DNA of 64,000 nucleotides, taken from Sweltsa coloradensis (Eukaryota; Arthropoda; Insecta; Plecoptera; Chloroperlidae). The notes below the pieces were generated by a model. The model worked only from the letters and a program-made list of their open reading frames with translations, was not told where the DNA came from and ran no database searches. Of this stretch, positions 48,911 through 59,169 are shown piece after piece (within the stretch, counting starts at the first letter, position 1; every line of letters begins with the position of its first letter). The position numbers were made by a program, and so were the translations under genes. Location: positions 682,001 to 746,000 of the forward strand of contig JAMZAV010000054.1 in assembly GCA_024449915.1 (NCBI GenBank). Direction: 5' to 3'.

Positions 48911-49176
48911 ACCTTTGCTTTATAGTAGGCGACTATACTGTTATGTTAGTACCTTTGAACCCTTTAGCTTACCGTCTATGCTCTTACCAACTGAGCTATG
49001 GGCCACCAATTTAAAACTGTCTAATTTTTGGTCTGTTTTGTACATTGTTATAACGTGTGTAGAGCAGATTGCACTGCCTATTAGACTACACATGAAATTA
49101 ACTTGGAGAAAATATACAAATCATGTCTAAAGTACTAACATAACAGCGTCATAGTCGCCTACTATAAAGCAAAGGT
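48911..49176. mobile_element. MITE-like element with 42-base inverted termini enclosing a tRNA-like segment
   Basis: The left arm 48911-48952 (ACCTTTGCTTTATAGTAGGC, then TGTTATGTTAGTAC) is the reverse complement of 49132-49176, apart from a 2-3-base indel and one change. Immediately inside the left arm, on the minus strand, lies a tRNA-like stretch with a perfect A box TAGCTCAGTTGG (48990-49001) and a degenerate B box GGGTTCAAAGG that runs into the arm. No transposase is present. Target duplication is unclear. Confidence 0.75.
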
Positions 49177-49184
49177 TAAACACA

Positions 49185-49243
49185 CACACACATATATATA
49201 TAAATATTTATATATATGATGTTATATGATATGTATATGATGT

Positions 49244-49272
<29 letters not shown>
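49185..49272. repeat. Compound CA/TA/TATG simple-sequence tract
   Basis: ACACACACACACATATATAT then TA-rich repeats with two TATGATGTTATA units and a final TATGTATGTATG. It lies directly downstream of the MITE-like element. Confidence 0.9.
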
Positions 49273-49275
<3 letters not shown>

Positions 49276-49614
49276 CCGCTGATTTGAGCTAATATTAAAT
49301 GATATTCTTATCTTATCTTATCACTCTAGAAATAATACGTTTGACGGGACTCGACCAGCGTTTGTAGTTAGCAAGACGAACAATTACGAATTTCGCGTTT
49401 TCTACATTGGATAATGTTTTTTTGTATTTTGACAATAGCTTTGGAAAAACTTTTCCCATACAATTGTCAGTAAAATTACAAAAACTAAACACGTTTTGTG
49501 TAGGGTTTTTTAAAATGATATAGCTATTTTATGCTGGCGGTTCAAAAACACATGTATGTTACAGTAAACAGTAATGCCGGCGATATTGCTGTTCTTACTG
49601 AGGGAATCCTCAGA

Positions 49615-49730
49615 GAAGACATTCTGTGTTGTATTGTAGGTTGTCTGAACGGAACGGAACCCGTAACCTTTTGATACGAGGGCCCTTGGGCTTAGGCCGG
49701 CCCGGAGAGCTACCTTGCTGGGATCAATTT
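49615..49730 (-). mobile_element. tRNA-like sequence, probable SINE head, minus strand
   Basis: On the minus strand GGTAGCTCTCCGGGCCGG (A-box-like) is followed by GGCCCTCGTATCAAAAGG and TACGGGTTCCGTTCCGT, a T-arm-like stem ACGG/CCGT. The acceptor ends do not pair convincingly, so a functional tRNA gene is not supported. The region up to about 49960 stays GC-richer than its surroundings. Confidence 0.4.
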
Positions 49731-50117
49731 AGCTCAGACTGAAAGCGATGGATATAAAGGACTTAATTCACATTGTATAAGGAGTGTCATTAACAATGCT
49801 TAAGTAAAGGAATGACCGTAGCCCCTGGTCTTGACTTGTCTATATGTGTCTTGTGGTATTTCATAAATATTAAATTGTCTTGCTGAAGCCAAGCTAGGCT
49901 AGGCACGAACCTCTGCGCCAAGCAAGGATTACAACCAACTTACTGGCCTCGGTACAATGCTGGAAGATAGAAGGTCAGGGCAATGTCATATTTGAATTTC
50001 ACTTTTATCGCGATTATCCTCGGTGCGTGAACGTGAGGATTGTCGTAAGGATAATCTCAATATTGTGTTTTAATAAAAAAAGTTTATTAATCAACTATTT
50101 TATTATTTGTCTCTCAG

Positions 50118-50234
50118 GTCCTTAGCGGAAAGAACCACCCTTATCTGCACATGTGGGGAGATAATACTCTTAAACTGGACGTATTAAATGAATTGGAAGA
50201 AAGCCAAACTGATGCGGAAAGCGAAGAAAGCTAA
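50118..50234 (+). CDS. Candidate terminal coding exon of an unknown host gene
   Basis: Acceptor context TTTTATTATTTGTCTCTCAG ends at 50117. The downstream frame, phase 0, is open for 38 codons then TAA. It begins VLSGKNHPYLHMWGDNTLK and ends in an acidic tail ELEESQTDAESEES. Composition is clearly less AT-rich than the flanks, and an AATAAA follows at 50339-50344, consistent with a last exon and a short 3' UTR. I do not recognise the protein. Upstream exons would have to lie in the preceding tens of kilobases and I cannot identify them. A chance frame is possible. Confidence 0.45.
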   Translation, partial: VLSGKNHPYLHMWGDNTLKLDVLNELEESQTDAESEES

Positions 50235-50303
50235 TTTTCAGAAAAGCAAATGGGGTAGAAATTTCTTTAGATAACGGAAAACGTTGCGTTTTAACAAAAG
50301 GCG

Positions 50304-50597
50304 GTGGCTGCAGCTCCGTCTTCATTCAATGCCACCAAAATAAACTGCTGCTGTTGTAAATTCAGAATTCGTTTCTTCGTAAAGGGTGAAAAGACAGTTT
50401 CACTGTCCAAAAGCTCTCGACACTTTAAACATTTGAAAAATATACGCATAAAGTACAATAAAGGGGTAAAGCAATCGGATGAAGAAATTCTTTCCGTCGT
50501 CGTCGGCTCCAGGGTGCGATGCATATCGGTATATGACAAACAAGCGATCGATATGAATAGGGCTCGCCGAGTATCAATCATAATGCGCCGGGACTGA
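50304..50597 (+). other. GC-richer 97-codon frame, status unknown
   Basis: An open frame starting MAAAPSSFNATKINCCCCKF, basic in its middle, overlaps an equally long frame on the opposite strand (50291-50581). Long antisense overlaps like this usually reflect composition and not coding. It sits downstream of the candidate exon and may be 3' UTR. No domain was recognised. Confidence 0.25.
50339..50344 (+). promoter_or_regulatory. Possible polyadenylation signal
   Basis: AATAAA 105 bases after the stop of the candidate terminal exon, followed by a TG-rich CTGCTGCTGTTGT stretch that could serve as the downstream element. In AT-rich DNA this hexamer is common, so support comes only from position. 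Confidence 0.3.
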
Positions 50598-51894
50598 GAG
50601 AAGTGTTTAGAAACGACAGTCAGTGTAGCCCTTCCTTACTCTGGGCTGGTTTCCATAATTTTCACAAGAGTTTAAAACAATGGGAAACACGAATATTTGA
50701 CGGAATCTCGTACACACCTTATTTATTCAGTGTTGGGAAATGGGAATCAACGGATCATAATAGATTTTATTATATACGTTTATAAAAATAAACTGAAATC
50801 CTTGAAGCTTTATGTGAAATTGTGACGTGGATATAATGTTCTTTCCATAAGAAACGGATCAACGGATGAATCTGAATAGCCATCCGGAGTAGAGAATATA
50901 TACGATTGGTCGTTCGAGCTTTAGTCCTTTGACAGACAGAAATACATCGGGAAAACCGAAGATAAAGTGCTAAGTTATCAAACATATTTTTATAGAAAGC
51001 TTTGATCTGTCATCAATATAAGAAATAACGTGATATTGATCAACAACTGTTACCCCAAGAAAACTATTCTCACACACAAGAAGATACTTCGAAGTTCTTC
51101 TATTGAGGGGTTTATATCTTCGTTTAGTGGCACGTCATGTCTAGCAAAAATGAAACAAAATTTTACTGTATACATTTGTAGGTTAAATAAGCTCCTTGTG
51201 TATTTTCAGGAAGATATTTTTCAAAATGTTATCTAAAAAGAGAAAACAGTCCAAACGGAAAAAGCTCAATATTTTATGTCTTCAAAGAAAATGGTAGCCT
51301 CAAGTCGAAAGTTGGCGAAGTTGATAATTTATAGCTTGCTTTGGCTCCCTATTTAAATAAATCATATGGCAGAAGGGCAAATGCCCAACATGTAATGTTC
51401 TATGATCCATCTTGGCTATCAATTAATACACGAAGAGAAAATTCGTTTGGAACGATATCAGGGGCTTAAACGACCATGCATCACGGCACTCCATCATTAT
51501 TCCTCCTACATCTTAGATTTTCACAATTCATTTCATAAAATAAAGATACATTTCTTTCCCATTGGAGATGAATCAGAAATCTCTAATTGCTGGCTGCAAT
51601 CGACACTCAAGTTACAAACAATATCAACGACTAATGGCCACTTAAAAAATCGTGCCTTCTTCTTTCATCCCCTTGTGTTGTTTTTTCGCTTCTTATACAA
51701 CTCATTATTTTTGTATTTTATATTTATTGACAAAACATCTGTCATCGGATATTGAACAACAAACTAGTTTTTACTTCGGAACATTTATCTCAATTTTAAA
51801 ATAATGACTTGTTGAAATCAGAGCATATAAACTGGATCGGCGGACGTACCTAAAACATCAATTTTACTATTCTGAAATGAGTTCTTTGTTTTAT

Positions 51895-52316
51895 GATTCG
51901 CATGTTTTTTTGTTCATTTGTTTGCTCTATGCCAGACAAACAGCTTTTCCGATCTTGATGAAATTTTCAGGGTAAGATTTAAATATTTAATCTTAAACAC
52001 GTGCCATGATTTTCGGTATGACCACAGAAAATTCTCATGAAAAATCATGTTTATCTTTTCTTTTCGATACGTGCAATTTTTTGTCAGTTCGGTCGACTCT
52101 ACCAGGCGGCGACTCCGATCTTGATGAAAACTTCAAGGAACCTTCTAAATCTCTAAAATTACACATACTACGTTCTTGGCTAATACCGAAAAAAAATTCT
52201 CACGAAGATATCAATTTTACTACCTATTGTTTTCGAATGTAGATGGATGCATGGAGATAGGCGAAATAGGCTTATCCATCAACGCGACAATAAAAAGCGT
52301 TGCGAAGCGGCCTAAT
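51895..52316 (+). mobile_element. Divergent third member of the 165-base-repeat element
   Basis: CCGATCTTGATGAAA occurs at 51949 and 52115, 166 bases apart, each followed after about 95 bases by ACCGAAAAAA/CACAGAAAA and ATTCTCA(T/C)GAA. It ends TTATCCATCAACGCGAC...AAAAAGCGTTGCGAAGCGGC before CTAAT, paralleling copy B (CTCATCCAACAACGCGC...AAAAAGCGTTTGCGAAGCTT before CTAGT). The left part (TGCCAGACAAACAGCTTTTC) parallels the GATTCCGGCTAAACCGATAC part of copy B. The same repeat period and the same end structure support a shared family despite low identity. Confidence 0.6.
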
Positions 52317-52360
52317 TATTATGTGTGCATTATTTTTTATTCACCGACTAGATAAGTTCG

Positions 52361-52486
52361 AGTCAAGTCATGTCAAGTCAAGTCAAGTCAAGTCAAGTCA
52401 AGTCAAGTCAAGTCAAGTCAAGTCAAGTCAAGTCAAGTCAAGTCAAGTCAAGTCAAGTCAAGTCAAGTCAAGTCAAGTCAAGTCAA
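52361..52486 (+). repeat. (AAGTC)25 pentanucleotide array
   Basis: About 25 nearly perfect units, one variant (ATGTC) near the start. The QVKSSQVKSS frame across it is an artefact. Confidence 0.97.
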
Positions 52487-53390
52487 AATCCCACAAATAT
52501 ATGTGCGTAAGCATGGGTTCCAGTATACACGAATATACCCATTATAGTCCGTGTAACTATCAACCATCGACAGTAAGCGCTGCAATGCTAACTCTATTTA
52601 CGCAAGATAAAACGCTTCCCCTGTTTCAAGAGGGATTTGAGGGATCTATTGTCTACAACATTCCCCTCTTCCCCCGTAGGCCATTACCATCTCGAGTATT
52701 TGTATGTCACGGCAAGACAACCCTACAATCTCTTGACAATCGATAAAGAGATCCATCAAAAGTTATTTATACCAATAAGATAATACTACGCCGTTAGGAA
52801 TGATTTGGTTGCAGTTACAAATAAAAAATGTCTTTATTTTTCGACAAGCAAAAGAAGTGTTTTAGGCTTAGCCGCCTCAAGTCCCAGGGTATTACACGGC
52901 ATGCTGGGAAATACGACGCGCCTGACGTTGAAGCTTCAGACTTAAAGAGTGTATTTTAGACAAGACGTTTACAACTCTTGGTTTAGGTTCTTATGCGTCT
53001 TACAAAAATTATTCCCACTTCTTAAGAGGAATTACAGAAAACAAAAATAAACAGGCTGTCAAAAGTAAAAAAAAAAGATTGCTAATGGGTGTTTTTTATT
53101 GTCAACTTCGTTCAAAATTTATAAATTATTGTCCCCAGAAATAAATCTTTACATGTTTTGTTTCTATACCCCTATGTTGTTGCACTAACGATAGCCATTA
53201 GTGTGCATTCCGTCATATTTATCATTTTTTTTTTTATAAAAGTAAATAATATATCATCACACATGCCATTTTCAAGCAACACAGTATTTTAATACCTAGG
53301 GGACAAAAGTTACGACTCAATAACAGTTATTTGATCGGGGCCAATTTTAATATTTTTGCCTTTTTTCATTCCCACAGGTAACATAAGTAT

Positions 53391-53678
53391 AAAAAGTACA
53401 ACATTACATCCACACATTACATTACATCCACACATTACATAACGTAACGTAACGTAACGTAACGTAACGTAACGTAACGTAACGTAACGTAACGTAACGT
53501 AACGTAACGTAACGTAACGTAACGTAACGTAACGTAACGTAACGTAACGTAACGTAACGTAACGTAACGTACAACGTAACACATAACATAGCATAGCATA
53601 GCATAGCATAGCATAGCATAACATAACATAACATAACATAACATAACATAACATAACATTACATTACATTACATTACA
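53391..53678 (+). repeat. Segmented pentanucleotide array: AACGT, GCATA, ACATA, TTACA blocks
   Basis: Two CATTACATCCACA units lead into (AACGT)26 at 53441-53570. A short junction ACAACGTAACACATA follows, then six GCATA, about eight ACATA and four TTACA units. Each block is internally homogeneous and differs from the next by one or two bases. The LRYVTLRYV and MLCYVMLCYV frames are artefacts. Confidence 0.97.
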
Positions 53679-53717
53679 AATATGCATAATATGCTGTGAT
53701 CGAAGTGGAAATGATGT

Positions 53718-53725
53718 CACGTGAT
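53718..53725. promoter_or_regulatory. TCACGTGA palindromic E-box
   Basis: ATGTCACGTGATTG carries the symmetric TCACGTGA bound by MITF/TFE or USF-type bHLH-zip factors in animals. It lies 40 bases from the pentanucleotide array and near no recognised gene, so activity is unsupported. Confidence 0.2.
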
Positions 53726-54128
53726 TGCACAATTGCTGCTGCGTGAGCAGCCTATAAGCACTTATTAATAAGCCGATATTATATTCAACGCTATAAAATA
53801 TTAAAATAAAATATACGGGAATCTTATTATTATATATTATTTGATAAAGATAAATATTTCTAGTTAAACATAGTTTTTGGTCAATTTAGTCAAAACTATC
53901 GATAATGTTCTACCTTACGTGAAGTATTGACACCGTAAGACGAAGTTCGATGGAAAAGAGAAATGTTTTAGCACTCAAGAACTAACGAAACTTAGATTAA
54001 CTTGAATAGGTGTTCATAACTCATCGGTGTTGGTAATTTGAGCCCATCAACCAAACACCAAATGGCCATCGTCACGTTCACCCTATCCCCCCCGAAGTCG
54101 ATATCTAGGTTCACTCACACTTACCTCG

Positions 54129-54465
54129 CCTGAGGAAGACTTTGCAAAGTATTCCTTGATGAAAAGTCTCCATGTTTAATCATGCGTATACATTATAAAT
54201 AGTGATGAAATATAATAACATCTAAAATTTGTTTAACACTTATACCAACCCGAAAAATTTTGTTTACTCAGTTTTAGGTTTTGGTTTAGTTTTTTTTTAT
54301 ATATAATATCAGGTTTGGCCACATTTGGTGTAGTATAAGAAATAAGGAACTATATTAATGTATTTATTTAATTACTTTAATCACGGTAATATCGCATAGA
54401 ACAATATGTAGATATAATGTTTTCCCCGAAGTTTCGGAAAACTAGGTTTTCATTTTCAAGGTCTT
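54129..54465. other. Two further copies of the hairpin module
   Basis: On the minus strand, 54425-54462 reads CTTGAAAATGAAAAC-CTA-GTTTTCCGAAACTTCG, the same order (TTGAA-ATG, small hairpin, CGAAAC) as the TA-anchored elements at 45.8-47.0 kb. On the plus strand, 54129 reads CCTGAGGAAGACTTTGCAAAG, a degenerate form without the final GAAAC. These could be remnants of the same element class. Confidence 0.35.
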
Positions 54466-55529
54466 TTCAAGGTCGTTTGACGAAAATCTCGTAAAACATT
54501 AAAAAGCATTTCAAAAAACCAACATTGAAACATGATTATTACTAATTAATAATTAAAAATTAAAATTTAAATATACCATGAAAGAGTACTATACGTCCAC
54601 ATACATACATTACACATAGGTACACACATGACTGCAGACTGCATTATATGCAGATCACATACATACATATTATGTGAGGTTTACTCCTCTACATGGAGTT
54701 TTTCGTGTGATGTTATTCCATGTATAGCGGACATTTTAATTATATCCTAAAACACGATCATAATATCGTCATATACATGGTTAAAGTCGCATACTATATA
54801 ACTTACGTTATAATTCATATTCAAAAGTGTTTGCCATGATCTAAAGTATGTATTTTTAAATTAAACGAATGCAAGTTTCCACGTAATCTAAACTGCATTT
54901 TTGTGTGTGAGTTTATGTTGATATTATTCATGGAAATTGTTTTTGTTTTGCTACTCACAAAGATCACTTTTTCTGTTGAAAGAGCAAATTGCGTTCTAAA
55001 TTGTATTTACTTTTTAAAAGTTAAGTAAGTTCTTATGAGCTCGACAACAATTTCCGTAGTGAGTTTGCCTTGTGGGTTCTAACGGGATTGAGAGGATGGT
55101 AGGCAGGTGCAGGATGTCACATACTAGCATAACAAGCAACTTCTTTTGCGCCATTACCAACAGAAATTACGTTACTTTTTCATGATTTATCTGTTATATT
55201 CTTGAAGAATGTGTTTTGTTCTTTAACAAAGGTTTTCTATCCTATAAAACATTATAAGAGATAGCAATTTTTTAGGTTCAACACCTGATACCACATTTGA
55301 GCTTTGCATCATAACGTATTATTGAAATTAATGTTTTAGAGTTTGAAAAGAAAAGTTTTTAAATCTCCTATATTTTTTTAAATGTAATTTCATAATGTAT
55401 AAATACAAAATCGGATTCGTGTGGCATTGAAACAAAATTAATTGCCAATGCACTACTCATACTTTATCCACACTGTATGAGCGTTTACACCATTCATCTT
55501 ATTCATTCTTCATTCATCTACTGACAGTG

Positions 55530-55715
55530 TTGGCTCAAGCGTAAAGCAGGAGACTCGAGTTCTTCTTGATCTTTTAGAGGTTTTCCTTAGTCGTAAATGT
55601 GAATGCAAGGGATTAAATCCTAATAAACAGCCCTCGGACATTTCTTCACAGTTGTCTTTACTCCAGTATACCTAGTTAGGCACCTGAAGAGGGGCGACCC
55701 AAGCTTTGGTACAAA
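55530..55715 (+). mobile_element. SINE, group B, plus strand (B box lost)
   Basis: Matches 47330-47546: TTGGCTCAAGCGTAAAGCAGG, CTTGATCTTTTAGAGG, TTTTCCTTAGTCGTAAATGT, CCCTCGGACATTTCTTCACA, TACCTAGTTAGGCACCTGAAG. The segment holding the B-box-like part of the head is deleted between ACTCGAG and TTCTTC, so this copy should lack an internal promoter. Confidence 0.75.
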
Positions 55716-55719
55716 AATG

Positions 55720-58000
55720 ATGATGTGATTTTGTGTTATTTATTTGAATTGTTATGGAATCCCATTACTATGTACTTTTATATGGAAGTTCTTAATTATT
55801 GATGAGTCTATGGGAATATTCCTCAATTTTATATTTTAAATGCCTTGTCGAGAAATAGTATCGAATATAAAATGAACGACAAAACGAAATGCCTTGTGCA
55901 TGCTTGTGTAAGTGTTTAATGAAATCCATTCCCCTTCGTGATTCCTACATTTCAACAATCTTTACCCATGCCAATGTAGTACGTTGTGGGAGCTATGCTC
56001 TTCTATTCTGAAACTTCCGCTCTTGTCGATATTAGGATTACGATTTCTACCATTATTTTAGTGTTTCTGGCGAGACTTTAAGGGTGGAAAGCAGCCATGT
56101 TGAACAGCTTACATCGTACTCCCAATACCCTTAAACTTTTCACTCTAATGGGACTCAAATCAGACCGTGGTTTTACTACACATTGTACCAGTGGAGAGGG
56201 ATTGTCATTTACAATATTTGTCTAGTCTTAATCTAAACTTTGATAATGCGTGTAAAGCTTGTCTCTGACCCTTGTTTCGAATATGACCACACATTCAGGA
56301 AAAATAAATGTATAGTCATATATTAATAATATAGACGTTTTAAACAAGCTAGAAGTCAGAAATGTATTCCCAGTAGAAATAAGCTTCTAAATATTTTTAG
56401 GAGCGTTTAGCAATCTCAAAATTAGTGCCTTAAAGTAAATCGATACATATTCCCCCTTTTTCGATTTATATTTTATCAAGTTTTCTTGCACTAATAATGA
56501 ATTCAAATTCAACCATAATCGGTAAAAAAACATGGTTTAATTATGGTTTCTATTGGTTTCGGGTAAACCATGGTCAAATATAGCGTTTAGTAGCGTTTAA
56601 AAAAAATCCTGATCCTGCAATTTAGCAACAATAAAGCATAACGCTGATTTCACCATCTACTTATTATTTATTATCGGTTCAGCAATTTATATTTCTGGGT
56701 GAAAAGTAGCTGCGTTAAAACCTAGCACACTTAACACAAGTTGTATGCTAAGTGGTACAGCAGGTATTAAAAAATTAATGGATTCTTGTTCTGACTCAAC
56801 ATGATAGTGTGTTGATAGTTTTCAATGTGATTTACATTTAAGCCCGTTTTCGTAAATTTTTATTAAAACACAATTTAATATTATTTTTTATGTGTCGAGA
56901 CTTATTGGAAATGTAGTAGGCATATCTATCGTTTTCCGTGGGGAAATATTGAACAAACATCATTGGAGTAAGGTGGTAAATATACAGGTTTCTGGTTCCA
57001 ACTGTCGAATAACATGCATACATATTATGTAAAAAGCATCAATTCCAGCCTCAGTCATCAAAACCCATATTCACAATCTGATTCCTGGCTTTAAACCATA
57101 TTGGTTCTGTGAAAAGTAAACAAAAGTACGCGCAACGAATTTTGCAGTATTCTGCTGAAAATTTTATAACTCGGTATAGCCAAACACTAAGCCCACCAAT
57201 TCGTTTTTGTAAAAAATAAACTGTTTACATTGAATTAATCTCAATTTAGAAATACACTGACTAAATAAATATTTAGGTTATTTACTTTGCTACGTTCTTC
57301 TGTTGGCAGAGTGCACATTACGATTGGCTGATTGGATTAGATAGTTTTGGATTCACAACAAGACAATAGTAGTTCCATTACAGTTTGCACTTTGCACTCA
57401 TGTCGTAACCATATAAGCCACCATGCACATTATAATTGTGTTAGAATTCAATGTTTAGAAACCAAGAAATATCTTGCAAGCATCGACACGTATAATAGGT
57501 ATTCATTGAAGTTGCAATGATATCTACGTTTTCGTCTGAAGAGTGAGTCATAGAAGTTTCATAAATACTTTTAACATAATTTATATTTCAAATTTGAGGC
57601 ATTCGCGTCCCGGAAGTAAATTACAATCTATGCCGGGTCATTTCGCCGCTCGAATATTTTAATAAACTCGTTACATAAATTGCAGCACAATTTACATACC
57701 ACATTTACCTCTTATTTTTACCCCAAATAATGAAACTTTTGTAAGAATTATTTAAAAGATGTTAAATAATTAAATGAATTACAAAATTTTATTAGGTCTG
57801 CCCACTCAGTTATATAACTGATTTCACGTGGGGACTTTAAATCAAAGCGACCAAGCCAACCATGCAGGCCGACGCAATGGACGAATCGAGTGAGCGATAA
57901 CCAACCAAAGATCTGAATTTTTAATAGGATATATAGCAATCATGGATGGACAGTTGCGAAACCGCGAATCAACGCAAGTTTCAAAATGCCGTTAGAACAA
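55720..58000. other. AT-rich stretch, nothing recognised
   Basis: Short AT-rich frames only; no repeats or RNA genes seen. Confidence 0.5.
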
Positions 58001-58013
58001 CTTGAAATTATAG

Positions 58014-58241
58014 TGCTTCGTGCTATGGAATCACTAAAGTCACGGTTTACAAACTCCAGACAAAATTGATGGACTTAGTCCAAATCAGAATTCAACAACT
58101 TTACCTTAGCGGAATCGACCCGAACCTTCTGCATTTGGAACAGATACGTAACAAAGACAGCCACACAAGACCAACGAGCATAAAATGTCTCCTATCTACA
58201 TATAAGCTTTGGATATTGCTATACATACATCCTCTCTTTAT
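58014..58241 (+). CDS. Very weak internal exon candidate
   Basis: A stop-free frame of 76 codons (CYGITKVTVYKLQTKLMDLV at its start) lies between an AG (ATTATAG) and a good donor (AT|GTAAGA at 58242). The start loosely resembles a helix-turn-helix of transposases or regulators, but no further motif follows, and the acceptor lacks a good pyrimidine tract. It may be chance. Confidence 0.15.
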
Positions 58242-59012
58242 GTAAGATTTCCGGCCAGTTACTAAAAACATCAAGCATGTTCATGAAAATTCACTGTTAG
58301 CGAGAAGTAATTATACACATTCTTACTTGAAATAGTGTGACAAACCACAACCCCATATAAGGTCAATCGTTAAGAAGGCACATCCCGGCCAGAATAGGAC
58401 ACAACACATCGCTTACGGAAAACGGTTTGATTGCCAAACTAATATAGAGCCAGGAGACTTAAGTACCCACTGTTCTGTAAAGGAAGCTAATCTATGCTTA
58501 AATACTATTCAATTTTCAGTCCTTTTGAATGATGCGTTTTTTTTTCAAAATGGCAGATTTGACAAAACTTTGCGTGTGTTTGGGTAAATCAACTTCCAAA
58601 TGACATATTAGCATAGATCTTAGCTTAGTAAAGAACCTTGTGGAAAGTATAACGCAGTATCTTTAATCGTTCATCGGTCAGATGCTTTATATTCGAGAGT
58701 ATGTTTCAAGACAAATAACATGGTCAAGACAGGGCTAACGAGCAACTCATCCAGCAATCGTGAGACTACATGCCTGGTCTGATTTTGGAATGGAAGTTTA
58801 ATACATATTATTTTAGTGCCTAAAGGGACTACAAACGTCTTGTGTTTGCTATGAAAACAAAATTATCCGTTGTTTGTAAATTGTTTGTACTAATTCTCAA
58901 ACTATCAACTTTTAGAATCGAAAAGGCCCTAATTGATTTAAAAACAATTGTAAACTAGAATTGAGTGGAGCCTTACCTGCCAAACAGCAACCTACATATA
59001 AAAATATAGCAT

Positions 59013-59083
59013 TGGCTTGTTGGTCTTGTGGTAAGTGTGTCTGCTTCCAACGCAGAAGGTCCAGGGTTCGGATCCCCTCTATT
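59013..59083 (+). mobile_element. tRNA-like sequence (SINE head or decayed tRNA)
   Basis: GGCTTGTTGGTCTTGTGGTAAG gives a near A box (TGGTCTTGTGG), then an anticodon-like arm TCTGC-TTCCAAC-GCAGA that pairs perfectly, then a near B box GGTTCGGATCC. The acceptor pairs for only a few bases (GCT/AGC), so a working tRNA is unlikely. No SINE tail shared with others in the window was seen. Confidence 0.45.
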
Positions 59084-59169
59084 AGCAGAATATTTAAAAC
59101 TTCTAATGTAGACTTAATTAATGCCATCAATTCTTGGTTTATGAATGTGTAAACGTTGACTTTGAAACC

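Noticed and set aside
51402..51755. 117-codon plus-strand frame (MIHLGYQLIHEEKI...)
   Set aside because: No domain recognised, phenylalanine-rich end typical of AT-rich chance frames, no splice or promoter support.
52300..52746. 148-codon plus-strand frame, the longest in the window
   Set aside because: Most of it is the AAGTC array read as QVKSS; the flanks show no domain or conserved composition.
53310..53659. Three overlapping minus-strand frames of 74-114 codons (LRYVTLRYV..., MLCYVMLCYV...)
   Set aside because: They are translations of the pentanucleotide array; any frame without a stop in the unit stays open.
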